Shown piece by piece: positions 11,907 to 22,620 of a stretch of DNA of 38,241 nt. The DNA is from Pleurotus djamor (Eukaryota > Basidiomycota > Agaricomycetes > Agaricales > Pleurotaceae), in assembly GCA_029747585.1 (NCBI GenBank), contig JAPEVF010000432.1, forward strand, positions 1 to 38,241, given 5' to 3'. Under the pieces are notes generated by a model. It made no database searches. It was not told where the DNA came from and saw only the letters and a list, made by a program, of their open reading frames with translations. The translations under genes and the position numbers were made by a program. The first letter of the stretch is position 1. Each line of letters begins with the position of its first letter.

Positions 11907-12564
11907 ACTTTTCAACGTTCTGTATACGAAGTCGTCGGCGCCTGACAGCGTCTAATAAACTTGCGAGCCACATCCTTGAACCCTTGGTCATGAAACAGAG
12001 CCAGTTTCTCCTTCAATTCGATGCTGTTTTCCTCGATTGACCCCACCCAGCGATCTTCTCAACAACTGATGTCTGAGAACTCATAGGCCCCGAAGCGCCC
12101 AACGCCGTTCACTGTTTCTGGTTTTCTACGGCCCTATGGGGTCCCTAGCAACTGCTACTTCTCGCTTTGAACTTGAACCATACCCCTCCACACGGCCACC
12201 ATCTATCAGGACATCGGTGAAACTGGGCGCAATAGGCTGGCGCGCACCAAGAGCACTTTATCGGGCTCAACGGATCATAGGCGCGCTGTCACAGCCTGCC
12301 CAAAGGATCTTCGTCATTGAAGTGATAGGCTACCCCAGCGCTTGCGGTTGACAACTTGATCAAACCTTCAATGAAAATTGAATGTTCTCTTGTTGTTCTC
12401 CTTTGCTACGCCAACCACGGGGTCGACTAGGTGAAGTGAAACGTTCGTTGATGGAAACCTCTCGCGTCTTCAGCAACTCGACATGAATGGGCTCGGCGCC
12501 CGAGGCGTAATTCGACGTTTTCGGCGCTGGGGTACATGCTCAGGTTTGCGGTCATGCGTCAAGG
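11907..12564. other. Intergenic region between SKL-1 and SKL-2
   Basis: No coding or RNA feature is recognised. It contains the 3' flank of SKL-1 and the distal upstream region of SKL-2. Confidence 0.5.
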
Positions 12565-12644
12565 TATAAAAGATGATCATGGTGCTCTAACTTTTCCTCA
12601 GGTTGATCCTCCACATCTATTCTCTTCGAGCGTCTGGCTGGTCC
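12565..12644 (+). promoter_or_regulatory. SKL promoter module of SKL-2
   Basis: TATAAAA is at 12565-12571, CCTCAGGTTGATCCTC at 12596-12611 (31 nt from the TATA start), and AGCGTCTGGCTGGTCC at 12629-12644. The start codon is at 12705. Confidence 0.75.
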
Positions 12645-12704
12645 GTCCTCGAAACCCAAAAACTCCCTCCAGCTACTTCCTATCATCACCTTTTCACCAC
12701 CATC

Positions 12705-14094
12705 ATGAACTTGCGATCCGTCCTCGGCTCCACCGTCGTCCTCGCCTGCGTACTGCCTGTCTACTCGTCCCCCATCGCCTTCGCTGACGATGAGAACTAC
12801 AACGACTTCGCCATCGAAGCCCGTGGATACGATACATCAGACTTCGCTCTCAATCTTAGAGAGCTGGCCGCTGCCTATGGCTCGCCTGACTTCGTGAGTT
12901 TTCGACCATTCCTTCACCTCATCCACACCACCTAACCATAGCCTCCATGTACTCTAGTACGATGCCCCAGCTTCCTTCGGAAAGCGGGCTCCGCCTAANG
13001 AAAAAGNCCATCGCCCGCTCCGGTGCCTGTTACGCCACGACCAGCGTCGGGCTCCAAGCCACCCGCTCCAATCGCCGGGGAACCAGTCTCCACGACCGAA
13101 TACCCCTACTACCCCTAATAATCGACCCCCTCCTCCGGGTCAGAGGCCTCCACCAGCCACAGGCGCGTCCTGTACGATCAGACGCCGAGGTATTGCGATT
13201 GCGAAACGCGCGTTCGACACAAATTGCGGTAGGTTTCCTCTCTCGCTGCGTTACACCATAGCAATCAACCTCATATCCATTGTCATTGTAGATGAGGCTA
13301 GTCTCACTCTGGGTGGCGTTACCAAGCCTATCAAGAAGGTTGGGCAACAAGGAAACTCTGCGATCACGTATCAAGTTACCGGTGGTTGGCCCGATCCAAC
13401 AAACAGCCAAATCGTCACCGCCTACGCGAAGACAGGGAAAAGTACGTGGCCTTGTCAGCAATATGCTTGTCCAAGGCACTCACGTATCTTTTCGCATGCG
13501 TGTAGCGACCGCGGAAACGTTCGCGTCGGAAATCAAGTGGCTCGGGAAGACAGACCAACTCCTTGCCGAAGGTAAATACGAAGATCGACAATTCATTGTT
13601 TTCCATGGTGTTACGGGCAAGGCCGACATCAAGGCTACGCAATACTGGAGGAGTCTCGCGGAGAAGTTCATGGTCAAAGGGGATATAGATGGTTGTGAGG
13701 CCGAATTTACGAAGACTTTGCTGCCCTTGATTCTGAAAGAAGCAAAAGTCTATGTGTACGTCCTTCCTTGCTCCCAACTTCGCTTGTCAAGAGTCAAAAT
13801 ACTGAGGACGGTGCGTTTTCTAGGGATAAATTCCAGGTCCTTCATACCGACATCCAACCAGGGAACGTGCTCTGGGACAATGCTGGTACCGATCCGACTC
13901 TCATCGACTGGGGACGTGCCGAAGAGGTCGCTTCGGTGAGCAATATCATGCTTCGAGCTCTGAAAATCACTCACTAACGAATTCTGTGCTCTCTACAGTG
14001 GAATGATGCCATCGCCACCCGTGTCACCAAGCAGGCAAATTTCTCATTCTTGAAAGGAGATGAGAAGATTTGCTACGATCTTCGGGAAAAGTGA
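12705..14094 (+). CDS. SKL-2: secreted kinase-like protein
   Basis: Six exons (12705-12893, 12958-13228, 13292-13441, 13506-13755, 13824-13935, 13999-14094) give about 355 residues. The signal peptide is MNLRSVLGSTVVLACVLPVY, followed by an acidic segment. Exon 2 opens YDAPASFGKRAPP with a KR site and ends in GASCTIRRRGIAIAKRAF plus Cys. Kinase-fold motifs are GNSAITYQVTGGWPDP, AYAKTGK, FASEIKWLGKTDQLLAEG, HTDIQPGNVLWD and LIDWGRAEE; the C-terminus is FSFLKGDEKICYDLREK. Two Ns (12999 and 13007) fall in exon 2. The linker just after them reads Pro-rich in a shifted frame, so the local sequence is doubtful although start and end frames agree. It is the closest relative of SKL-1. Confidence 0.8.
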
Positions 14095-14984
14095 ATTATA
14101 TAAAGTACTTCCTTCTGTGCTTACTCTAATTGTACGATTCCATGAATGGTCAACATTAAGTTCTGTACAATCATTGGTGATCACGTACTTGAGTGACAGA
14201 ATGAATCACCCAAGTCCATGAGCTGGAGGTCTGGGACCTGGGACCATTGCCGGCTTGCTGTCGGCACTTTTGGATTTAGGCGCTCAAGCGGGCTTGAAGA
14301 GCTTGAACTCGTCGTAAGAAGCTTCAAAGCTTCAAGTATTGACTCTGAGGAGGCTCTCTTGCTCACTGTCGAACCCCGTCTCCTATCGAATTCCACGAGT
14401 CATGAAACGCCTATCGACTTCAATCTGCCCGATCTCCCAGACCAAATGTTTGAGTTGCATTTGAATTTCCGGCCATAGCGAGGCCTCCGGTGAGCTTGTA
14501 ATTGTGGGCTTAAGAGTTTGCTGATCTGAATACTGGCAGGAAATTCTGTCTGAATTTGTAGATTGTCAAGTCATACTTCCGTTCGAATCCGCTTCTCTGG
14601 CGATCTAGCTTTGAGGAAGCCGGAATGTCTATTTTCTAGTCCGAATCTCAGATCTCAGACTTCAGCTTCAAGCTTCACCGGTCACCCTCCACTTCTGCCG
14701 AGTTCGTCAGCGGCCTAAACGGAGCACCGTGCTCTGGTATGAGCGTGCAGTTTCCAATGAGGTTATCAATTTTAAACAGCCTCTGTCATGTCTACGACGC
14801 TAAGCCCACACCGCCCGTTTTGTAGGCCTTTGAGGCTCGGAGATCCTCAGCCGCTGTCTGGTACCGCCGTGATGGTTTCCCCATTGTTTCCAGAAATCTG
14901 CGCTGGAACCAAATGCACCAAACCGTGAAGATACCAAGACCAAATGGGCGGGCAGCAAGGTCGAACCAGAGCGGCCTTTGCCAG
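14095..14984. other. Intergenic region upstream of SKL-3
   Basis: No gene is recognised. An 86-codon open frame at 14218-14478 has a few Leu/Glu-rich segments but no start, splice or family support. The right part (from about 14825) resembles the flank of SKL-4. Confidence 0.45.
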
Positions 14985-15075
14985 TATAAAAACCTTCGTC
15001 CAGTCTGTCCTCGTTCCTCAGGTTGATCCTCGACACTCTTCTACCCTCTTCACTGCGAGCTGCGTGGCCGGTCCA
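14825..15075 (+). repeat. Duplicated upstream flank, copy at SKL-3
   Basis: Shared with 18897-19131: TTTGAGGCTCGGA, then ATACCAAGAC, then GCGGGCAGCAAGGTC, then the TATAAAAACC promoter. The match continues into the genes, so SKL-3 and SKL-4 were duplicated together with their promoters. Confidence 0.65.
14985..15075 (+). promoter_or_regulatory. SKL promoter module of SKL-3
   Basis: TATAAAAA is at 14985-14992, CCTCAGGTTGATCCTC at 15016-15031 (31 nt from the TATA start), and TGCGTGGCCGGTCCA at 15061-15075. The start codon is at 15139. Confidence 0.8.
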
Positions 15076-15138
15076 CCAACTCTTTCCTTTCTTTATTCTC
15101 CACGCTCCCCACTCTATAATATAATACTGCGCCTCATC

Positions 15139-16735
15139 ATGAACTTACGACATGTCATCGGCTCTTCCGTCCTCCTTGCTTGTGCCCTCTACGTTTACGC
15201 GTCACCCATCATCTTAACTGATGATGTCTACGACGTTGAAGCACCCAGCTACGGAACTGCTCCAGAGTTCCTGAAACCGAGTGGACTCCCTTACGCAGAC
15301 GACTACTATTTCCCTGAAGAGGTATGTTTCGCCCTGTTCAACTCTCATCGACCATGACTGATCGCGCTCCCAGGACGATGCCTTCGCCTTGAATAGACGA
15401 GGGCGAGGATTCAAAGTGCGACCTCCGAAGAAGCAGCCATCTGTTCCGGCTCCTGTCATACCAAAGATTCCATCCGTGCCTGCGCCTGCTGGTGGTCCCG
15501 CTATTCCCCAACAGAAACCTTCCACACCAGCCCCTGCCCCACCTCCCGCTCCAGTTGCAGTTCCAATTGGCCCGATCAAGAAGCCCACTATACCTGGCCC
15601 GGTCATACCTCAAAGGAAGCCTCCCGTAGCTGTGCCTCCTCCTATTCCTGCTCTTCCAAACAAGAAGCCATCTTCACCGCGTCCTGCTCCCAGTGCACCC
15701 AATCCAGTGCCGAAGCCACCCCATGGAGGTGCCCAAAGGCCTGAGACTTTACCAGCTGGTCCCCTTCAACCCGCTCGGACGCCTCCAAAGCAGAAGCTAC
15801 CTGAGAACCACGCAGCCTGCGCTGTACAACGCCGAGGCATTCTGATCAAGCGAGTGTTTTCCACTAGCTGCCGTAAGCTTGCCATCACTGAATCTCTTCT
15901 ACTCTGGCCTGTTACTAACTGGCATGTCCCTCTTAGCAACTGCGTCTCTCACTCTCGGCGGTGTGACGCGTCCCATAGTGAAAATACGTGACGAAGACCA
16001 AGGCAAATCTGCGATCACATATAGCGTCTCAGGTGGCTGGCCTGACCATTCCACTGGTCAATATGTTCCCGCTTTCGCCAAGACTGGTAGATGTGGGTGC
16101 TTTCCTACCTAATCCGTACCCATATGTCCCGTTTATTGATCTGATTCTCTCCCAGTTCCCAACTACGACTTCTCCAGGGAGGCTGCATCACTCCATCAGG
16201 TTGGACAACTCCTTGCCGAGGGTCAATATGATGGTCGAAGCTTCATTGTCCTTCGTGGTATTCCTGGCATGAAAATCTTTGGCACTCAGTATTATGGAAG
16301 ACTCTATTATCATTATCTGCAAAGAGGGGACATCGAGGGGTGCAAAGCTGAAGTCAGGCAATCCCTAATCCCCTTGATCGTTCAGGATGTTCAGCGCCAT
16401 GTGTATGTCCCTTTCTTTCTCCGCATCTTTGGCTTCAATCGATTCTTTACCTTTGCGTCTTCCCTTAGGAACCAATTCCGTCTCTTTCACACAGACATCC
16501 ACCCCGATAATGTTTTGTTCGACGAAAGTGTTTCCCCGATGATGGCAAGACTGATTGACTGGGGCAAGGCCGAGCAACAACCTGTGGTGAGCAGTCTTAC
16601 CTCGTTGATCACATCGAGTGCCCGCTAATCACTGTGTGTGCTCTGTGTTAGTGGACCGCGAATCTCGCTGACCGAGCCCGTATCCAAGCGGACCGTATGT
16701 TCCTGGAATCCGACGACACGAAGATTTGTCAATGA
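15139..16735 (+). CDS. SKL-3: secreted kinase-like protein with long Pro-rich linker
   Basis: Six exons (15139-15321, 15374-15872, 15937-16092, 16156-16402, 16469-16586, 16652-16735) give 428 residues, the longest copy. The signal peptide MNLRHVIGSSVLLACALYVY is followed by an acidic segment. Exon 2 opens with NRRGRGF and then has about 130 residues built from P/A/K/V units such as KKPTIPGPVIPQRKP. It ends AACAVQRRGILIKRVF plus Cys. The kinase-fold part (about 228-428) has GKSAITYSVSGGWPD, AFAKTGR, FSREAASLHQVGQLLAEG, HTDIHPDNVLFDE and LIDWGKAEQ, and ends KICQ. The linker repeat number is likely to vary between strains. It is the closest relative of SKL-4, sharing exon sizes of 247 and 118 nt. 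Confidence 0.83.
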
Positions 16736-16987
16736 TGCTCAAGGCGTGTACTATACATCTGTTAGGTAATAGAAGCTTGCAACCCCCCCTGGTACTGGCG
16801 CAATAAGAGATAATGATGGTATCCGACATAGCTGTATTAACATATTTTCGACCGCATCAAACTTTATACCGTCAACTGGCCCTCTCCCAAGACTCCGCCA
16901 AAGCCGTCCTTCAGACACATTCAATGTACTTTGCTATTTCACTTTGACTCGTACCCATACTACCAGTTCCAACGTCAACCACGCGAG

Positions 16988-18323
16988 TCATGAAACGTGA
17001 CCCAGTCGCAACAGCATTCGGTTGAGGTCTCGCTCCGTTGGCCAGTATCTCGGAAATTTTGAGAGGGGTAGCCGTGAAGAAGTTCCGTCGACGAGGTAAC
17101 GGTCAAATTCAAGATGTCCGCGGCCATCGTCCCAGAAATCAACGATGCGAAGTGTTGATATGGCGTTGAAAATCTCTGCTATAACCTGGCCGGCGAACTC
17201 TTCTTCATCGGTAGTACATGAGAGCACCAGGTATTCCAACCTTTTGCTCAGAAATTGATGTGCTTGCGCTTCATCAAGAAATTCTTCGAGGAGTACAGAC
17301 TTTACATAGACATGTTGAGCTACGACTCATATGTTCTCTAAGGAGAGGACTCACCGTATCTGGAGAGTAAACGAGACATTTCAGATTTGGTAGGCGGCTA
17401 GACAACATCATGATGTCTTCGCATTCGAAAGCATCCAACATCGCGAGATATTCAATACGATAAAACGGCCCCTCGGCTTCCACATCTACGGCACCAAGAG
17501 ACAGCGTATCAGGAAGGATGAGGCCCAAGTGAGTGACCTTATGAAGAGCGGGATGGTTGCCGTTTAACAGGTAGTCAGAGATGGTAACAACCAGCTTCTT
17601 CAAGCAGGGGAGTAGTTCGGGAGAGTGTATGGGTGAGGAGAATGAGAATAACGGGACTTCCAAGTGCTCGATCGAAGGATGGCCGTGAAGGAATTCAATA
17701 AACTCATGCGCTTCTTCTTCATTATCCATCTCCTCGCCATCCCAGATAAAGGTAGAGAGCTGGGACATACGAAGCGAGGAAAATATGCCTTCTCTAGCAG
17801 ATTGGGGTACCTTTGACACCGCGGTCATTTCAAAATGAGCCAGCCCCGTGAGGAAAGGTAGAATTTGTAGAATCATAACCCAAAAATCCGAGGTTGCTTC
17901 TGCCATCCTGAAGCCGAATGGAGGGGAGCTTAGGGCGAATTTGCGGACGTGAGTCCCAAGGACCCCATTGTTCTTCGTGATATTCTCCAAGAAGCTTCGT
18001 AGCCTGATCAATCGTGTGTCTGGCTTGCCCCTACTGCGGCAAAATGAAACACTTCCATAGAGGAGTGGTTCGGCAACGGATTTCAATGTGCGCGACACTA
18101 GAATCAGGCTCAGAAGTGTCGGCGTTTCCTCTAGGTCAACGCTCCTTAGGATAAGGAAGATTAGTTCCAGAGGGAGTTTTTGATGCATGGACTGATTGTC
18201 GCTGGAGAGAAGCACGATTCCTTCCTGGCTCAACCACACGCTCACTGTTTGTTGAACGTGGGAAGTAGTAGTCCCACGGTCAACAGATGCGCGTCCAAGT
18301 TCGAACCTCTGTTGCGCCGTCAA
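16988..18323 (-). CDS. F-box/leucine-rich protein 1
   Basis: Two exons (18323-17355 and 17299-16988) are joined across a 55 nt GTGAGT..AAG intron in phase 0, giving about 427 residues. An F-box-like start is visible: LPLELIFLILRSVDLEETPT, then LILVSRTLKSVAEPLLYGSV, typical of basidiomycete F-box proteins. It is followed by irregular Leu-rich repeats (HPSIEHLEVPLFSF, LPCLKKLVV, LPNLKCLVYSPDT) to a C-terminus ending LGHVS. Such proteins are substrate adaptors of SCF ubiquitin ligases. The start could instead be the Met at 18188, which places the F-box at the N-terminus as usual. It lies between SKL-3 and SKL-4 on the opposite strand. Confidence 0.75.
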
Positions 18324-19040
18324 CCTCCCTCAACTCTAGCCTACACATTCGTCACATCAGCGTTCAACGTTCAATGCGTGGCAGTCGAATGAAACTGCAA
18401 ATTTGAACCTTCGTCGAAAGATGGCCAAAATTTCGAGCCCATTCGTCCAACCACGCCAGTCGCATTGACAAGAAACGGCCCTTGAGGATCTATTTGCTAA
18501 CCTACGATGTACTAGGCATAGGGAGTAGGAATGTACTGGAATTTAACGGGGTGTCGAGTGAGCACTTGAACCTCCTACCTTACAGATCGGCTAATTTCGA
18601 CATTGAGACAGGCAAAACGCCTGCCATTGTGCACAGCGCCCGACGTTTCTTTGGTTACCTCAGATCTCAGTAGCGAACACTGCTATCCTAGCGTGAACAG
18701 GTCCAGACGTCCAATACTTACTCCAGTATTGACCTGTCATACTTCAAACTTCCGCGTATGTACCTGCCGAGTGCGCCGTCGGCCTCTGCGGAGCTCTGAT
18801 CCCTCCAATCTGGCGAGAGCGCGTAGTGCTGCAAGGAGATCTCTACTACGCATAGCCACGCCGTCGATCCATACGCCCATGCTAAGCNTTTTTTTCGGGC
18901 TTTGAGGCTCGGACATCGCCCATCTGAATTATCGTTATTTCCTCANTTTTTCTCGCAATATTCACTCTTCAAACAGACCATGGTCATACCAAGACGACAC
19001 GCGGGCAGCAAGGTCCCAGTGTACCGAGCCTCGATGTCGG
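18324..19040. other. Intergenic region upstream of SKL-4
   Basis: No gene is recognised. Ns at 18888 and 18946 flank T-runs. The right part is the duplicated flank shared with SKL-3. Confidence 0.5.
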
Positions 19041-19131
19041 TATAAAAACCGTTGTCAAGAGTCCTTTGGTTCCTCAGGTTGATCCTCAATACCCCTCTTC
19101 CATTCTCACTACGAGTTGCGTGGCTGGCCCA
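18897..19131 (+). repeat. Duplicated upstream flank, copy at SKL-4
   Basis: Partner of 14825-15075: TTTGAGGCTCGGA at 18901, ATACCAAGAC near 18987 and GCGGGCAGCAAGGTC near 19001 occur in the same order ahead of the same promoter module. Confidence 0.65.
19041..19131 (+). promoter_or_regulatory. SKL promoter module of SKL-4
   Basis: TATAAAA is at 19041-19047, CCTCAGGTTGATCCTC at 19072-19087 (31 nt from the TATA start), and TTGCGTGGCTGGCCCA at 19116-19131. The start codon is at 19181. Confidence 0.8.
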
Positions 19132-19180
19132 CCACCTCTTTTCTTTCCTTCATCGCCTACACCTCACATCGACTTCCACC

Positions 19181-20709
19181 ATGAATCTCCGACAAGCCCT
19201 TGGTTCCGTTGTCGTGCTTGCTTGCGTCTTATACGTCCAAGCGTCTCCCGTCCTCTTAACTGAGGACGAAAGCTACAATATCGAAGCTCGTAGCTACGAA
19301 GGTGCTTCAGAGCCGCAGCTTCGCGGACTTCCTCTGGCCGTTAACTACGATTTCCCTGAACATGTAAGTTTCAATGACTTCTTTTATGCATCGAACACGG
19401 CTAAATGTACTGATACAGGATGAAATTTCCTCTGTGTATAGGCGAGCGCCACCAGTGGGGAAAGCACGACCAAAGAAGCAACCAACCATTCCTGCTCCTG
19501 TGACGCCGAAGAATCGGCCGTCAGTGCCTCCTCCCGCCAGCGGTCCCCCTACACCACAGAGGAAGCCTTCCACNCCTGCNCCTGCCCCTCCAAANAAGAG
19601 NCCTANGTCGCCAGGTCCTGGTCCAGCACCGCTNCCTCCAAATAAGCGGCCTTCGTCACCAGGTCCCGCACCGGTCACACCTAATCCCGCGCCCAAACCA
19701 CCTCTGGGAGGCACCCAGCAACCTGGAACTCCACCTACTCGTCCCTCTCCACCTGGTCGTGTTCCTCCCGATCAAAAGCCACCGCAGAACCAAGCGTCAT
19801 GTACCGTCAGACGACGCGGTATCCTTACCAAACGTGCTTTCAATATCAATTGCCGTGAGTTTGCTGTTGTTCTTCATCTGGCTCAACTAATGTATTGTTT
19901 CGTTTCAGCGACGGCATCTCTAACTCTCGGCGGAGCAACGCGTGCCATCCAGAAGCTGGAAGGGCAAGGCAAATCCGCGGTCACTTATCAAGTCGTGAAC
20001 GGCTGGCCCGACCCTTACACAGGTCAAAATGTCCTTGCATTCGCTAAGACGGGTAAATGTGTGTACATCCCTTTTTCAATTTTGAAAAGTAGAAACGTCC
20101 AACTGCTTATTGATTTTCCTCAGCTGCCACCGATCAGCTCACAACGGAGGCGACATGGCTCAATCGAGTTGGGCAGTTGCTTGCCTCTGGTCAATATGAC
20201 GGCAGGAATTTCATCGTCCTTCGTGGAGCTCCTGGTGTCCATATCCTCGCGACCCAATACTATCGTTCCCTCTATATGACTTTTTTAAGCAAGGGTGATA
20301 TCAATGGGTGTAAAGCCGAAGTCCGACGTTCCTTGATCCCTCAAATCGTTGCAGACGCTCAACACTACGTGTATGTGACCCGTCATACTCTCTCTCTCTC
20401 TCTCGTTGCATGTGATGCTCAACCATCGTATCGCTATTTAGGGCACAATTCCATGTCTTGCACAGGGATATCCATCCTGACAATGTCCTCTTTGATGAGC
20501 GATTCAATCCTATCAAAGCTACTCTCATCGACTGGGGCTTGGCCGAGCAACAACCTGTGGTAAGACATCTATCCCTTTTTGTATGTATCCCGCCCTTACC
20601 TTGATATGTTTTGGATTAGTGGACTGCAGCTCTTGCTGAACGTGTCCGTGTTCAGGCTGACCGCACGTTTTTGGAGTCGGAGGAAACGAGGATTTGTGTT
20701 CAATGGTAA
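19181..20709 (+). CDS. SKL-4: secreted kinase-like protein
   Basis: Six exons (19181-19363, 19419-19854, 19909-20058, 20124-20370, 20442-20559, 20620-20709) give 407 residues. The signal peptide MNLRQALGSVVVLACVLYVQ is followed by an acidic segment. Exon 2 opens SVYRRAPPVGKARPKKQ, then a Pro-rich linker with repeats of the KRPSSPGPAP type, and closes with ASCTVRRRGILTKRAF plus Cys. Several Ns between 19574 and 19633 make the linker uncertain. The kinase-fold part (about 208-407) has GKSAVTYQVVNGWPDP, AFAKTGK, TTEATWLNRVGQLLASG, HRDIHPDNVLFDE and LIDWGLAEQ. It is the only copy with the canonical HRD triad instead of HTD. A CT-run lies in intron 4. Confidence 0.83.
20388..20404 (+). repeat. CT microsatellite in SKL-4 intron 4
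   Basis: An uninterrupted CT-type run of 17 nt lies between exons 4 and 5, and may serve as an extended pyrimidine tract. Confidence 0.7.
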
Positions 20710-21052
20710 TCGAGTACGTACTAGGTGTTGTTGAGGTGGATAGGATGTTTGGGGTACATATGTAGTGTTCAATGCATTGTGAATGATCCCCTGCCCGTTC
20801 GAGTTCACCCGCCTCTACGCTTGCAAAGTCCGGTTCCGTCAGTCAGTCTTTACTTGTTCCCATACTTCTCATCTAATCTCGGTATTCCATCAAGACGAAG
20901 TCCGATCGCGGCATTTTATTCCCCCACCTACACTATATACTTACATATTATACATCCACGGTAATAAAGTGAAGTCAAACAACGATATACAAGGTTAACA
21001 ACTCCAACCTGATCGCAACTCTGATGACCTCTACTTGGCAACGCTCGCGGTT
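20710..21052. other. Intergenic region, convergent 3' flanks
   Basis: Shared 3' region of SKL-4 and the F-box 2 gene. AATAAA occurs at 20962-20967 on the plus strand. No gene is seen. Confidence 0.5.
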
Positions 21053-22620
21053 TCACAGACGAACCACAAGATCAGCTAGTCCAAAGGATCGCCGCTTCTC
21101 ATTGACGTTGCGAATGAGGATCTCCTCTTCAACAGTGTAGAGGAAGCCTTCCGCATACGGCGTGTTACGACCGATGAATTGCAACGATGTAAACAACCGT
21201 TCCTCGCTGGGGGTGGTGGCGTAGACAGTGTCCAAGTACTTGAGGTAGATTTGAAGAAAGGACATACATATATCCCAGGACATCTCGATCATTTTGAGAT
21301 ACTTCAACGTTGGTCCAACGATGTTCATCCAGAAATGCTGCGGGTCTAGTGGCGAATAGTCGTGAAGTGCGAATGATTCAATCTTCTTGAGGGGGAAAGC
21401 TTTGATGGCCTTTTCGATGAAGAGGTCATAGGTCGTATTATCGGGTAGGCAAAATGCGGCAATGAATGGGGGGTCATCCGGCCATCTCTCCGATGTCGTG
21501 CGGACTTGGCACCAAAGGTACTGATTAAGATAAGGCCCGCTTAGCATGAAAGTGGGGAGGCACTCATTCAAGGGCGAGGCACTGGATGGTGACGGCCATA
21601 CAAGAGAGCGAGGGAAGCAAGAGACCGCCCCGCGGAGCAAAGACAAAATATCGGCGTCTGTGGTTGTGTTGTTGGGGAAGCAGCTCACTGCCGACGGCTG
21701 GAATCTAAGGTGTCGCAAGACACTTGCTACGGATTGTGCATGGTCTTCGGACAGCCAGAGTTTGCGTAGTCGAGGTAAGACAAGGTCTGGCTTCGGGTCG
21801 GTACTAGGCAGACTCGGAGGGAGTGCAGACACAAGCCTAAGGTCCTCCAAGTTTGGCAAGGAAGATAAAGTATCATAGAGTTCTTGGTAGGACACAAAGC
21901 GAGTTTGGTCTCGGAGCTCGAGTAAGGTTAGAGTTGGGGCCAAGAGGAAGAAGTTCCATGGCACTCGAATAGAACAGAGGGTGAGTGATGTCAGCTGCGG
22001 GGGAGCAGCACCTCCGAACAGTTGCGGGTCGTTGAGGGTCGGTATCTCGAAAGGATGATTATCCCGGTAACCTAGCTCCAAGGCCTTGAGAAGGGGAGCC
22101 CTTCCACGGAGCTTCTCGTTGAGCGAGTAAGACAAGCCCACGAAGGTGTTAAGCTCTTCGAGTCGATGGAGTTGGGCAAGGATGAGGTCCGCCGAGTCTG
22201 CTTCCAATCCGTAACGTGACAGATCAGTCCTCCGAAAATTTAGTGGCGCTTCCGTTCCAGTGTGAGACAGACGAGCGGCGATGACCTCGGGAGGAGTTGA
22301 GAGCTCATCGCTATCGGGAGAGCAAGGTATAGTAGTCCAGAAGGAAGGAGTACTGCAGATGATGCATTGATGCTGTGCCAGTCCTTGCAGACGAGGGACA
22401 ACTTCCGCAGGTCGTGGATGTTAGGCATGTTCGACTTGAACTCGGGACAGAAGCGATACGACAGGTGCAAAATCTTGATTGTGATTTCGTCTGGTAGGTC
22501 CAGAATACCCCTTTGAACTGGTGCCAGGGACAAAGAAGGCATAGCGGAGCCTTCGGAGAGGAGAGACAATGAGACGGATGGCGGAGGCGAGGCTGGTTGA
22601 AGTATTGGGTTTAGGCACAA
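21053..22620 (-). pseudogene. F-box/leucine-rich protein 2, apparently frameshifted
   Basis: The N-terminal frame (22620 to about 22360) encodes an F-box: ILDLPDEITIKILHLSYRF and LRKLSLVCKDWHSI. The expected continuation STPSFWTTIP, then ARLSHTGTEAPLNFRRTDL, lies in another frame starting near 22354. That frame stays open to 21053 through LRR-like segments (LPNLEDLRLV, LVLPRLRKLWLSED, VGPTLKYLKMIEM). The gap between frames is too short for an intron, so a single-base indel around 22354-22367 best explains it. It may be a true mutation or a sequencing error. Restored, the protein would be about 520 residues, a normal size for these SCF adaptors. Confidence 0.6.
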
